A DNA stretch of 64,000 nt from Pedobacter sp. Leaf194. GTDB taxonomy: Bacteria; Bacteroidota; Bacteroidia; Sphingobacteriales; Sphingobacteriaceae. Under the pieces are notes generated by a model. The model did no database searches. It was not told the DNA's origin and saw only the letters and a list, made by a program, of their open reading frames with translations. Below, piece after piece: positions 26,338 through 34,161 of this stretch. The translations under genes were made by a program, and so were the position numbers. Location: NCBI RefSeq assembly GCF_001423945.1, contig NZ_LMPU01000009.1, positions 806,416 to 870,415 of the forward strand, written 5' to 3'. The first letter of the stretch is position 1; the number at the start of each line of letters is the position of its first letter.

Positions 26338-27610
26338 TGTGGTATTTTTTTAAAATTAAACAGGCGTTTACATCTCCAAAACCGAAGCTTGCTTTGGCTA
26401 AAATATCAAAGTTTTTCTTTATTGTTTTACGGGGTATCTTTTGTTCATCTATAAGTAAAGCGATTTCCGGATTTAAGTCATTGCAGTTTACGTTAGGAAA
26501 AATGAAACCTTCATGCAGTTGCAAAACACTTGCAACACATTCTATGCTTCCCGAAGCGCTGATGCAGTGCCCAATCATTCCTTTTAGCGAATTGATGTAG
26601 GGGAAGTTCTCCTTCGAGCGGTTCAGGGCTATTTTCCAGTTTTCAATCTCTAATGCATCTTTACTTGTTGCTGTCAAATGTCCGTTAATTACTTCAACAT
26701 CTTCGGCTTTGATACCGGCATTTTCTAGTGCTGCAATAATACAACGCTGAACGGCCAGGGGGTTTGGCGCAGTCATAGTGCCTTCGCCACGCTGCCCGCC
26801 AGAATTTAGAGAACCGCCAATTATCTCGGCATAAATTTTAGCTTTTCTAGATAGGGCGCTGTCGAGTGATTCCAACACCAGCGCCCCTGCGCCGCTACCC
26901 GGTACAAAGCCACTTGCCGTTGCACTCATTGGCCTGCTTGCAGTATGCGGTGTATCATTGTGTTTAAAAGTACAAACCTTCATCGCATCAAAGCCGCCCC
27001 AAATGTAGGGGCCGCTATCGCTTGTGCTGCCGGCAAGCATTCTTTTTGCTTTACCCGATTTAATATGCTCATAAGCCAGCAATATGCTTTCTGCACCCGT
27101 CGCACAGGCCGAAGAATTTGTGCTGACGCGGTTGCCAAGGCCAAGTTTTCCGCTTATAAAGGCACTCACGCCGCTGGCCATGGTTTGGGCAACAACACTG
27201 CTGCCAAGTTTACGGATTCCGAGCTCGTCTATCTTGTTAATTGCCCATCTAAACTTATTAATGCCCGAGGTGCCCGTACCAAAAAAAGTACCGCTTTCCC
27301 AATCGGGCTCATCTGCGCCGGCGGGCAGTAAACCAGCATCACGCCAGGCATCAAGACCGGCAATGACACCATATACAATTCCTGAACTATCCATACTGCG
27401 CATTTCAAGGGCAGAAAAATATTGATCTATCCGCTCTTCATCAAGTGTTGGTTTACCCGCTACCTGGCAGGAAAATCCGAGCCGTTCGAGTTCAGGCTGA
27501 TGGGCTATGCCAGATAAGCCGCTCTTAATGGCATCTGTAAATGCTTCCACAGTTGTTCCATTTGGCGCACAAATTCCTAATCCCGTAACTACAACCCTGT
27601 TTTCACTCAT
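26330..27610 (-). CDS. Beta-ketoacyl-ACP synthase (KAS II-like)
   Basis: A 426-residue thiolase-fold condensing enzyme with a complete Cys-His-His triad: Cys169 in NSSACATGAES, His311 in INGHLTATSKD and His348 in MIGHCISASG. It is decarboxylating KAS II/FabF-like, related to KSs of aryl polyene and other dedicated fatty-acid-like clusters. The motif around the first His departs from the common NAHGTGTP, suggesting specialised substrate use. It overlaps the dehydratase gene by 8 nt and the ACP by 8 nt. With them it likely makes a starter chain on the ACP. Confidence 0.88.
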   Translation of the reverse strand: MSENRVVVTGLGICAPNGTTVEAFTDAIKSGLSGIAHQPELERLGFSCQVAGKPTLDEERIDQYFSALEMRSMDSSGIVYGVIAGLDAWRDAGLLPAGADEPDWESGTFFGTGTSGINKFRWAINKIDELGIRKLGSSVVAQTMASGVSAFISGKLGLGNRVSTNSSACATGAESILLAYEHIKSGKAKRMLAGSTSDSGPYIWGGFDAMKVCTFKHNDTPHTASRPMSATASGFVPGSGAGALVLESLDSALSRKAKIYAEIIGGSLNSGGQRGEGTMTAPNPLAVQRCIIAALENAGIKAEDVEVINGHLTATSKDALEIENWKIALNRSKENFPYINSLKGMIGHCISASGSIECVASVLQLHEGFIFPNVNCNDLNPEIALLIDEQKIPRKTIKKNFDILAKASFGFGDVNACLILKKYHNE

Positions 27611-28049
27611 TTGAATTCATTGTTAACATACCTGATATTGTTCCTTTACAAACGGTATCACCACTTTCATCTTTCATAATAACCCGGCAAGAAAGTTTGT
27701 TAAACCTGAAATAAATCTTCTCACTATTAACCAAAACCTTTGTTCCGGGGTAAACTGGCTTTAAAAAATCAACTGAACTGGAGGTCATTGCCACTCCGAT
27801 ACCTTTCACCACTTCTGTTTCTGCCGTTAAAAAAATACCCAGGCAAACAAGGCCTATTTGTGCCATCGTTTCGGTGAGTATCACGGCTGGGGTAATGGGA
27901 AAATCTTTAAAGTGCGACTGGTAAAACGGCAGGGACTCATCGAATGTGTATGTTCCAGTGATGCCATTTTCGCTAATGCTAAGCAAATCTCCTACAAATA
28001 AAAAGTCTTTCCCGTATGGGAGTTTGGCTAAAATCTCTTCTTTTGTCAT
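27603..28049 (-). CDS. 3-hydroxyacyl-ACP dehydratase (FabZ/FabA-like hotdog)
   Basis: A 148-residue hotdog-fold protein. The catalytic His46 lies in HFKDFPITPAV and the acidic partner Glu60 in LTETMAQIG, matching the H-F-P-x-x-P-x-x-P-G-V...E-A-x-A-Q pattern of FabZ/FabA. It would dehydrate beta-hydroxyacyl-ACP made by the adjacent KS. No ketoreductase is encoded in the operon, so a housekeeping FabG must serve, or the SDR at 31771, although that SDR lacks its catalytic Tyr. It begins 1 nt after the type III PKS gene. Confidence 0.82.
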   Translation of the reverse strand: MTKEEILAKLPYGKDFLFVGDLLSISENGITGTYTFDESLPFYQSHFKDFPITPAVILTETMAQIGLVCLGIFLTAETEVVKGIGVAMTSSSVDFLKPVYPGTKVLVNSEKIYFRFNKLSCRVIMKDESGDTVCKGTISGMLTMNSNE

Positions 28050-28050
28050 G

Positions 28051-29103
28051 CTACCATTTCAACAGTATCCTTTGCGCAGAAAAGCCCGGGCCAAAGCTGA
28101 GCATCAATCCCGTTTCACCAGGCGGTGGATTCGTTTCCAGATAACGCTGCAAAACGTAAAGTACCGTAGCGCTACTCATATTGCCATATTGCCTTAAAAT
28201 CTCTTTAGTCTGGTCGATGTTTTTTCCGAGCGCACCAAAAAGTTCTTCAACTACCTGAATAATTTTCTTTCCCCCGGGATGAAAAATCAAGTGGTTTATA
28301 TCGGCAATTTCCATCCCATTCTTCGATAAAAAAGGATGAATGATTTCCGGAAAATGTGAGGCAATTGTTTCAGGAACTTCCACATCCAACACCATTTGAA
28401 GTCCGCTATCGGTTAGTTTGAAACCCATCATATCTTCCGCTTCGTAAAAATGATACATCTCTTCAGCTACAATTTCCGGACCCTCGTCTGCTTCATCAGA
28501 ACTTAGCAGCACGCAGGCAGCTCCGTCTCCAAAAATTGCCGCACTCACAATATTGGCCATCGAGAAATCATTTAGCTGGAAAGTGGCCGTTGGCGATTCC
28601 ACAGCAACAACAGCAGCTCTCTTTCCGGGGTTTGCTTTCAAAAAGTTCTTCGCATAAATAATTCCGGAAACACCTGCTGCACAACCCATTTCGGTAACCG
28701 GCAGGCGCACAATATCCTGCCTTAAGCCGAGGGCGTTAATCAGGTAAGCATCCAGCGAGGGTATCATAATGCCGGTGCAACTTACGGTAATGATGAAATC
28801 CAGATCCTTTGGTTGCCAGTTTGCCTGCCCAAGGGCAACAGATAGGCACTCTTTGCCTAGTTTGATTACTTCCCTGATGTAAATGTCGTTCCGCTTTTCA
28901 AAACTCAACTCAGAAAACACTTCTTCTGGCGCCATTATCGAGTACCGTTTATCTACCGCTGCGCCTTCAAATATCTTTTTAACTTTTCTAATAAAGCGCT
29001 CATCCTGACCGTTTAGCCAAACATCCAGAAAGGGCAAAATTTCAGAAGTTTCCCTGGAAAATTCGGGTAAGGCTTTACTTACTGTTTTTATTTTTACGCT
29101 CAT
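28051..29103 (-). CDS. Type III polyketide synthase (chalcone/stilbene synthase superfamily)
   Basis: 350 residues from the ATG at 29103, chosen because it forms an ATGA overlap with the stop of the methyltransferase gene (an in-frame ATG lies 18 nt upstream). The catalytic triad is complete: Cys141 in TEMGCAAGVS, His275 in FHPGGKK and Asn308 in YGNMSSATV. The C-terminal loop SFGPGFSAQ is the chalcone-synthase-like GFGPG motif with a Ser. Such enzymes extend an acyl starter with malonyl-CoA and cyclise it to resorcinols, phloroglucinols or pyrones. The neighbours suggest an ACP-bound starter and later methylation and flavin-dependent oxidation. The product is unknown. Confidence 0.92.
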   Translation of the reverse strand: MSVKIKTVSKALPEFSRETSEILPFLDVWLNGQDERFIRKVKKIFEGAAVDKRYSIMAPEEVFSELSFEKRNDIYIREVIKLGKECLSVALGQANWQPKDLDFIITVSCTGIMIPSLDAYLINALGLRQDIVRLPVTEMGCAAGVSGIIYAKNFLKANPGKRAAVVAVESPTATFQLNDFSMANIVSAAIFGDGAACVLLSSDEADEGPEIVAEEMYHFYEAEDMMGFKLTDSGLQMVLDVEVPETIASHFPEIIHPFLSKNGMEIADINHLIFHPGGKKIIQVVEELFGALGKNIDQTKEILRQYGNMSSATVLYVLQRYLETNPPPGETGLMLSFGPGFSAQRILLKW

Positions 29104-29810
29104 ATTGTTTTTATAACCCATAAATATCTAAAAGCCCATCGCCAGCCAATATAGCTCGAAGTTGTATTCAAAGCTTTCGTATAGCCATTCAAATCCTCGC
29201 GTTTAAATCCCCGAAGTATGGAAACCAAGCCGTCTTCCCTAGACATATCGTTTAGTCTGAAAACATAACTTAATGCCGTAAAAAGCCGATAGGCGATACT
29301 GCTCCGTTGAAGGTCGTTAACTACAATACCTACGAAAACGCCTTTACGAAGGTTGTTCAAAAGCTTTATTATTTCGCTATCCGAGAAATGGTGCAGTGTA
29401 AGGGTAAAAAGCATAACATCGCATGTTTCCGGTTCTTTCGATTCATCGAAAATATCGCTGCACTGATACCGGATTTCGGGGTAAGCCTGCGAGCAACTTA
29501 TCGCATGGTCGATGGTACACTTGTTTGCGTCGATTCCCTTTAACTCGAAGTTGAGTTTATGTTTTTTGGCATAATCGGATAGCATCCTGAGCATTGCGCC
29601 ATTGCCGCAACCAACATCTGTAATCCTTAGCTTTGCGGTTTGGTTGTTTTTCATCAACATCCTGATACCTTCCAGCGTCACTTTATTGCCGCCAAGCAGC
29701 TTATTAATTGCGGCGATTTTATCAAGCGCATCGGTTAAAATATCACCTTCCATTGCAAAATCGTCCATAATTTCTGGAGCGGTACTTCGTTTCGTTGTAT
29801 CTATTGGCAT
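29100..29810 (-). CDS. Class I SAM-dependent methyltransferase
   Basis: 236 residues with the SAM-binding motif I DVGCGNG (65-71), an acidic residue ending strand 2 (KGIDANKC) and motif LTLHHFSD near 135, as in UbiE-type C- or O-methyltransferases. It is the second gene of the cluster: the FAD enzyme gene ends where this one begins (no intergenic base), and its stop overlaps the PKS start. It likely methylates the polyketide ring or a hydroxyl group. The acceptor is inferred from context only. Confidence 0.86.
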   Translation of the reverse strand: MPIDTTKRSTAPEIMDDFAMEGDILTDALDKIAAINKLLGGNKVTLEGIRMLMKNNQTAKLRITDVGCGNGAMLRMLSDYAKKHKLNFELKGIDANKCTIDHAISCSQAYPEIRYQCSDIFDESKEPETCDVMLFTLTLHHFSDSEIIKLLNNLRKGVFVGIVVNDLQRSSIAYRLFTALSYVFRLNDMSREDGLVSILRGFKREDLNGYTKALNTTSSYIGWRWAFRYLWVIKTI

Positions 29811-30944
29811 TTAATCAGGGATTGAAATTGGTTTTCCGTGAGTTAATTTAATGGTTGTAGAAAGCAGTTTGGGTAGTTTTGCAAGTGTACCCAATGCGAA
29901 TTTCTGTATTGGTGCGCTTGCAAAAACGGCAGATAACAGTTTGCCCGCAATGAGCCTGCGCTGAAATAAATTTTTCCATTGTGCGGTATATTCTTTTTCC
30001 ATTTCTTCCCTTAAAATTTGCCTGTCTTTTAGAAAACGCGTAACCAGTTCAGAAGCGATTTTTGCGCTGTGTATTGCCATTGCCATCCCGTTTCCGCAAA
30101 GCGGATGGATTAGTGCAGCTGTGTCGCCCAGCATAATGATGTGCTCAAAAACCGGTTCCTTTGCCTCAAAACAAATTTGACTTATGGTCATTGGTGCCTC
30201 GAAAAGCATTCTTGAACTTTCTAAGATTTTTTTCAGAAAGTTATTTTTATAGAGAACCTGTTGCTGATAATTTTCGATGTTTTTGAAACGCTTAAAACTG
30301 TTATAATCTGCCAGATAACAAATGTTTAATTTATCGTTTTCGACTTTTGATACACCACAATAGCCGCCACTAAAATTATGTAAGGCAACGCGGTTTGAAG
30401 GAAAATCGCCCTGGTAATGTGCTTTAACGGCAAGATAAGGCGATTTTTGTTGAATGAAACGCCGGTTTAGAGATTTATCGAGGGTAGACCTTTTACCAAA
30501 GGCCCCAAGAACCTGTTTTGCACTCAGTTCTTTTCCAGAAGCGGTTTCAATATAAAAACCTTCATCACGATGTTTTATGTTAGTCACTACATCAAAAACA
30601 AACGAAATCCCTCTTTTTAAGGCTTCAAGGTAAAGAAAATGATCCATCGCGTAACGACTCAAGCCAAAACCGCCAAGCGGCAAATTTGCACTCATAGAAG
30701 TGCCCGCTGGCGAGGTGAATTGCAACTGTGTAATTATTGATGGATTTAAATCATCAAACGAAATACCCAGCCATTTTAAATAAGGAAGTACTTCGTTGGA
30801 AACATATTCGCCACAAACCTTATGGTGTGGGAAAGTATTTTTTTCAATTAGTGTGACCTGAAACCCCGTTTTTTGTAAATGCAGCGCCGCAGTTAAGCCA
30901 GCTAGTCCACCACCAATTATAAGGATTTCAGTTTCAATCTGCAT
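29811..30944 (-). CDS. FAD-dependent oxidoreductase (geranylgeranyl-reductase/monooxygenase-like)
   Basis: A 377-residue flavoprotein. It has the FAD dinucleotide fold GGGLAGLTAA near the N-terminus, the KVCGEYVS stretch found in geranylgeranyl-reductase and halogenase-like flavoproteins, and the second FAD motif GDTAALIHPLCGNGM near 280. No halogenase WxWxIP signature is visible. It is the first gene of the type III PKS operon, divergent from folE over 185 bp. Likely roles are hydroxylation of an aromatic polyketide or reduction of double bonds; sequence alone does not choose. Confidence 0.85.
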   Translation of the reverse strand: MQIETEILIIGGGLAGLTAALHLQKTGFQVTLIEKNTFPHHKVCGEYVSNEVLPYLKWLGISFDDLNPSIITQLQFTSPAGTSMSANLPLGGFGLSRYAMDHFLYLEALKRGISFVFDVVTNIKHRDEGFYIETASGKELSAKQVLGAFGKRSTLDKSLNRRFIQQKSPYLAVKAHYQGDFPSNRVALHNFSGGYCGVSKVENDKLNICYLADYNSFKRFKNIENYQQQVLYKNNFLKKILESSRMLFEAPMTISQICFEAKEPVFEHIIMLGDTAALIHPLCGNGMAMAIHSAKIASELVTRFLKDRQILREEMEKEYTAQWKNLFQRRLIAGKLLSAVFASAPIQKFALGTLAKLPKLLSTTIKLTHGKPISIPD

Positions 30945-31034
30945 ATGTTTAAGGTAACAATTTCTCTGGTTTATTGTTCAAAAAACAATTGCAGTTTTAT
31001 AAAGTTGCATTTGTAAGTGAGCGCCATTTTTTGG

Positions 31035-31093
31035 GTTATAACTTTAAAATTATAACGCCCCTAAAATTTAATAGTATATTAATAATGTTATAA
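31035..31093. promoter_or_regulatory. Three GTTATAA boxes in the divergent PKS/folE promoter region
   Basis: GTTATAA occurs at 31035-31041, inverted (TTATAAC) at 31050-31056, and again direct at 31087-31093. The first two form a dyad flanked by GGG and CCC, so the inverted repeat is longer than the core. They fall in the 185 bp between the PKS operon (minus) and folE (plus), where a regulator could control both. The MarR protein encoded at 32501 is the obvious candidate. The region is very AT-rich, so chance is not excluded. Confidence 0.4.
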
Positions 31094-31129
31094 ATATATA
31101 AATAATATATAAATATACTATATTGCACA

Positions 31130-31774
31130 ATGCAAAACGATAGTTCCTCACTAAATATTTTAAACACGAAAACTTCAACACCATTGAAGGAGGATGCTTT
31201 TTTAATGGATGATGAAATGAAAATATCGCTGATTTCCGAGCGTTTTGGCGAAATACTAGAAATTTTAGGGCTTGACCTGAGCAATGACAGTTTGAAAGGC
31301 ACGCCAGACAGAATTGCTAAAATGTACGTTAAGGAAATTTTTAGCGGCTTAAATCCGGCGAACCGGCCAGAACCCACCCTGTTTGATAACAGCTTCAGCT
31401 ACGGAGAGATGCTTGTAGAAAAGAACATATCGGTGTTTAGCAACTGCGAACATCACTTTGTGCCCATAACCGGCAAAGCTCATGTGGCTTACGTGAGTAG
31501 CGGAAAGGTTATTGGACTTTCCAAACTCAACAGAATTGTTCAATACTATGCGCAAAGGCCGCAAATACAGGAAAGGCTTACTATCCAGATTGCCGAAGAA
31601 ATTGCGCAGGTTTTAGCAACTGACGATGTTGCAGTCATGATTGATGCAAACCACCATTGTGTATCTGCAAGGGGGATTAGAGACATTTCAAGTTCAACCA
31701 TTACCACTTATTTTGGAGGTCAGTTTAAGGATAAAGATAAAAAAAATGAATTTTTAACCTACATCAGCAAATGA
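31130..31774 (+). CDS. folE: GTP cyclohydrolase I
   Basis: 214 residues, standard FolE size. Zinc ligands are Cys106 and His109 in NCEHHFVP and Cys177 in NHHCVSARG; GTP-site features such as Q-E-R-L-T (146-150) are present. The enzyme converts GTP to 7,8-dihydroneopterin triphosphate, the first step to folate and tetrahydrobiopterin-type pterins. Overlap with the SDR by ATGA (31771-31774) means translational coupling. A folE paralogue with this SDR type is known from light-inducible clusters with photolyase and MerR-type LitR/CarH regulators in other bacteria. Neither photolyase nor LitR is in this window, so a role in photoprotection is only a hint. Confidence 0.92.
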   Translation: MQNDSSSLNILNTKTSTPLKEDAFLMDDEMKISLISERFGEILEILGLDLSNDSLKGTPDRIAKMYVKEIFSGLNPANRPEPTLFDNSFSYGEMLVEKNISVFSNCEHHFVPITGKAHVAYVSSGKVIGLSKLNRIVQYYAQRPQIQERLTIQIAEEIAQVLATDDVAVMIDANHHCVSARGIRDISSSTITTYFGGQFKDKDKKNEFLTYISK

Positions 31775-32490
31775 GATTCGAAGATAAAAACATCCTTGTA
31801 ATAGGCGCCAGTTCTGGTATTGGTCTTGCGCTTACCGGGCTTTTGGAGCACGAGGGCGCAAAGGTATTTGCGGCAAGCCGTAGTCGTTCAGACAGTTGGC
31901 CTGAGTCTGTAAAATTTCAAACGCTCGATGTAACCGAAGGGTTTGATACCCTCGGCCAATTCTTACCCGAAAAGCTACACGGACTTATTTACAGCGTGGG
32001 GAATATTAATTTGAAGCCTTTTTCCAGATTGACTGAAAAAGACTTCGTTGAAGATTTTCGGCTGAATGTGCTCGGTGCCGCGATGTCAATTCAGGCTTCG
32101 CTAAATGCTTTAAAAAATGCTAGTCAAGCGTCGGTAGTATTGATAAGTTCTGTTGCCGCAAGAACCGGAATGGGTTTCCATGCAAGTACTGCCACTTCCA
32201 AAGCCGCGGTAGAAGGACTTGCTTTGTCGCTTGCTGCCGAGCTCGCCAGCCTTGGCATAAGGGTAAATGTAGTCGCTCCATCGCTAACAGATACGCCAAT
32301 GGCTTCAAAATTTCTGAATACGCCCGAAAAGATCCAGGCATCAGACAAAAGACATCCGATAGGGCGATACGGAAAAGCGAAAGACGTAAGCGCCATGATT
32401 GCATTTTTATTATCGGAAGATAGTAGCTGGATAACCGGACAGGTAATTTCCGTTGACGGCGGTATGAGCACTTTGCGAACCAACCTTTAA
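31771..32490 (+). CDS. SDR family protein lacking the catalytic Tyr, folE-associated
   Basis: 239 residues with the Rossmann motif GASSGIG (12-18), the Ser of the active site in LISSVAA (126/127), and Lys144. The catalytic Tyr, four residues before that Lys, is replaced by Thr140 (STATSK). C-terminal features SLTDTPMA, HPIGRYG, SWITGQV and DGGMSTLR match the SDR group that accompanies folE in light-inducible clusters, whose members also lack a normal Tyr at this place. It may reduce a pterin with altered chemistry or have lost classical activity. It overlaps folE by 4 nt and is followed by the MarR gene after 10 nt. Confidence 0.85.
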   Translation: MRFEDKNILVIGASSGIGLALTGLLEHEGAKVFAASRSRSDSWPESVKFQTLDVTEGFDTLGQFLPEKLHGLIYSVGNINLKPFSRLTEKDFVEDFRLNVLGAAMSIQASLNALKNASQASVVLISSVAARTGMGFHASTATSKAAVEGLALSLAAELASLGIRVNVVAPSLTDTPMASKFLNTPEKIQASDKRHPIGRYGKAKDVSAMIAFLLSEDSSWITGQVISVDGGMSTLRTNL

Positions 32491-32500
32491 AGCCAAAATT

Positions 32501-33103
32501 ATGATGTACAAGCTAATCAACGACCTTGTTAATTCGGTGAAAACCTACGAGGAATCTGGCACAAATGCAGTGGAGGATGTTTCTTCTTTTATTGACTGGC
32601 TTAAAGACAACGTAAAAACGGGCGACACCATCACTGGGGCTAACTGGGCCGGAAAGGAAAGCGGCAGATCTGCAGACAGTGTTATCAATACCTCCCTTGT
32701 ACACGTATACCGGTTTGCGAGGTCGCACGCACGGGCAGCCATAACGGGTAGCAGTTTTACCACGCCTGATGAATTTATTTACCTGATTACACTTTCAAGC
32801 ATGGGCAGCATGAGTAAAACTGCGCTGATACGGGAGAACATTCACGAAAAGCCCGCGGGTGTGCTTATTATCAACAGGTTGATTGAAAAAGGATTTGTAG
32901 AGCAAAAATCTATGGAGGGTGATAAGCGAAGCCGGATTATTCACATTACAGAGAGGGGCAGAACAGCCCTAAAAGAACGGATGACTGCCATTAGGGCGGC
33001 CTCTGCAAACGTGACTGAACCACTTTCGCCAGCGGAGAAAACAAAGCTGATTGAACTTCTTGCTAAGCTGGAAGACTTTCATCATGCAAAGAATGAAAAA
33101 TAA
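32501..33103 (+). CDS. MarR family winged-helix transcriptional regulator
   Basis: A 200-residue MarR-type regulator; the first two codons are both ATG. A roughly 60-residue N-terminal helical extension is longer than usual. The winged helix is near 95-150: L-S-S-M-G-S-M-S-K-T-A-L-I, a recognition helix ending GVLIINRLIEKG, then the wing with GDKRSRIIHIT and ERGR. It ends with a Leu-rich dimerisation helix. It lies 10 nt after the SDR gene in the folE group and is the natural candidate for regulation of this operon and perhaps of the divergent PKS operon. The ligand is unknown. Confidence 0.82.
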   Translation: MMYKLINDLVNSVKTYEESGTNAVEDVSSFIDWLKDNVKTGDTITGANWAGKESGRSADSVINTSLVHVYRFARSHARAAITGSSFTTPDEFIYLITLSSMGSMSKTALIRENIHEKPAGVLIINRLIEKGFVEQKSMEGDKRSRIIHITERGRTALKERMTAIRAASANVTEPLSPAEKTKLIELLAKLEDFHHAKNEK

Positions 33104-33230
33104 TCAGGATTATGGAAGATTTTGGCATCTGAAGATTTCAAATTTTGCAGGTTACGCCTAATTTGAAAAGCAAACGCCAACTAACTGGTGGCATGGATTT
33201 AAGATTTCCTTGCCGCTGTTTTAAAAAACT

Positions 33231-34067
33231 ATGAAAAAAATATTTGATGAAGTTTCTGCACAATGCAGTCAATTAGTCACCAAAAGGTACAGCACCAGCT
33301 TTTCACTGGGAATACGCTTTTTGGGAAAAGAGCTAAGGGAGCCGATATATTCGATATATGGATTTGTTCGCCTTGCAGATGAAATTGTGGATAGTTTCCA
33401 CGATTACGACAAGGAAGCCATGCTTGGGAAACTGAAAAGAGAATGCTTCGAAGCGTTGGAGGAGCAGATTAGCATTAACCCGATTTTGAACGCCTTCCAG
33501 GCTGTAGTAAACCGGTATCAGATTGAACGGGAGCTTATTGAGCTATTTCTTGAAAGCATGGAAATGGACCTGCTCAAGAATGAATACACCCCAAAAAAAT
33601 ATAAAAAATACATTTTGGGTTCGGCTCAGGTTGTGGGGTTAATGTGCCTTCGGGTTTTCACCAACCGCGATAACAATGCTTACTCGCAGCTTAAGCCATC
33701 AGCAATGATGCTTGGTTCTGCGTTTCAGAAAGTCAATTTTTTACGGGATATTAGTGATGATTACTCTAAGCTGAGCCGCAGCTATTTTCCTGGTGTAGAC
33801 ATTCCGAAATTTTCCAACCGGGAAAAGTTGTCAATCGAAAAAGAAATATCCGATGAATTTAACTCGGCGCTGGAGGGCATCAAATTATTACCTGCTTCTT
33901 CGAGAAATGGTGTTTATCTTGCATACACTTATTATAAAAAGCTTTTTGATAAAATAAGAAGGAAAGATTCGCAAGCGGTTTTACAGGAAAGAATCCGGAT
34001 ATCGAACTTCAAAAAATTTCTGCTTATGTGTAATGCTTCCCTGCGCTACAAAGCAAATAAGTTATAA
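33231..34067 (+). CDS. crtB: Phytoene/squalene synthase family protein
   Basis: A 278-residue prenyl-condensing enzyme. Both Asp-rich motifs are present: DEIVD (50-54) and RDISDDY (Asp173/Asp177), and the YxxRxAD-like region reads YGFVRLADE. It joins two geranylgeranyl- or farnesyl-diphosphates to give phytoene or dehydrosqualene. It follows the MarR gene by 127 nt and is the last gene of the folE group, with a terminator behind. No crtI desaturase or crtY cyclase is near, so it either serves carotenoid genes elsewhere or makes a different C30/C40 product. The gene symbol is by family resemblance. Confidence 0.85.
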   Translation: MKKIFDEVSAQCSQLVTKRYSTSFSLGIRFLGKELREPIYSIYGFVRLADEIVDSFHDYDKEAMLGKLKRECFEALEEQISINPILNAFQAVVNRYQIERELIELFLESMEMDLLKNEYTPKKYKKYILGSAQVVGLMCLRVFTNRDNNAYSQLKPSAMMLGSAFQKVNFLRDISDDYSKLSRSYFPGVDIPKFSNREKLSIEKEISDEFNSALEGIKLLPASSRNGVYLAYTYYKKLFDKIRRKDSQAVLQERIRISNFKKFLLMCNASLRYKANKL

Positions 34068-34093
34068 AAGCGTTTTATAAATTGCTTCAATAC

Positions 34094-34130
34094 CTTTGGC
34101 CAATCTAATCCAAATTAAGATTGGCCAAAG
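34094..34130. terminator. 13-bp hairpin between convergent genes
   Basis: Perfect inverted repeat, 34094-34106 against 34118-34130 (CTTTGGCCAATCT arm), with an 11-nt loop. It lies between the end of crtB and the end of the minus-strand receptor pseudogene, so it can serve both strands. It has no strong T run. Confidence 0.65.
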
Positions 34131-34161
34131 CATTTAGCGATACAAACAGAACGATAAGTTG

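Noticed and set aside
29811..30944. FAD enzyme as a flavin-dependent halogenase
   Set aside because: The family WxWxIP signature and the Lys of halogenases were not seen; only general features of the flavoprotein superfamily are present.
31057..31130. AT-rich tract as a replication origin or curved DNA element
   Set aside because: No DnaA boxes or repeated iterons are visible; it is better explained as a promoter for folE and the PKS operon.
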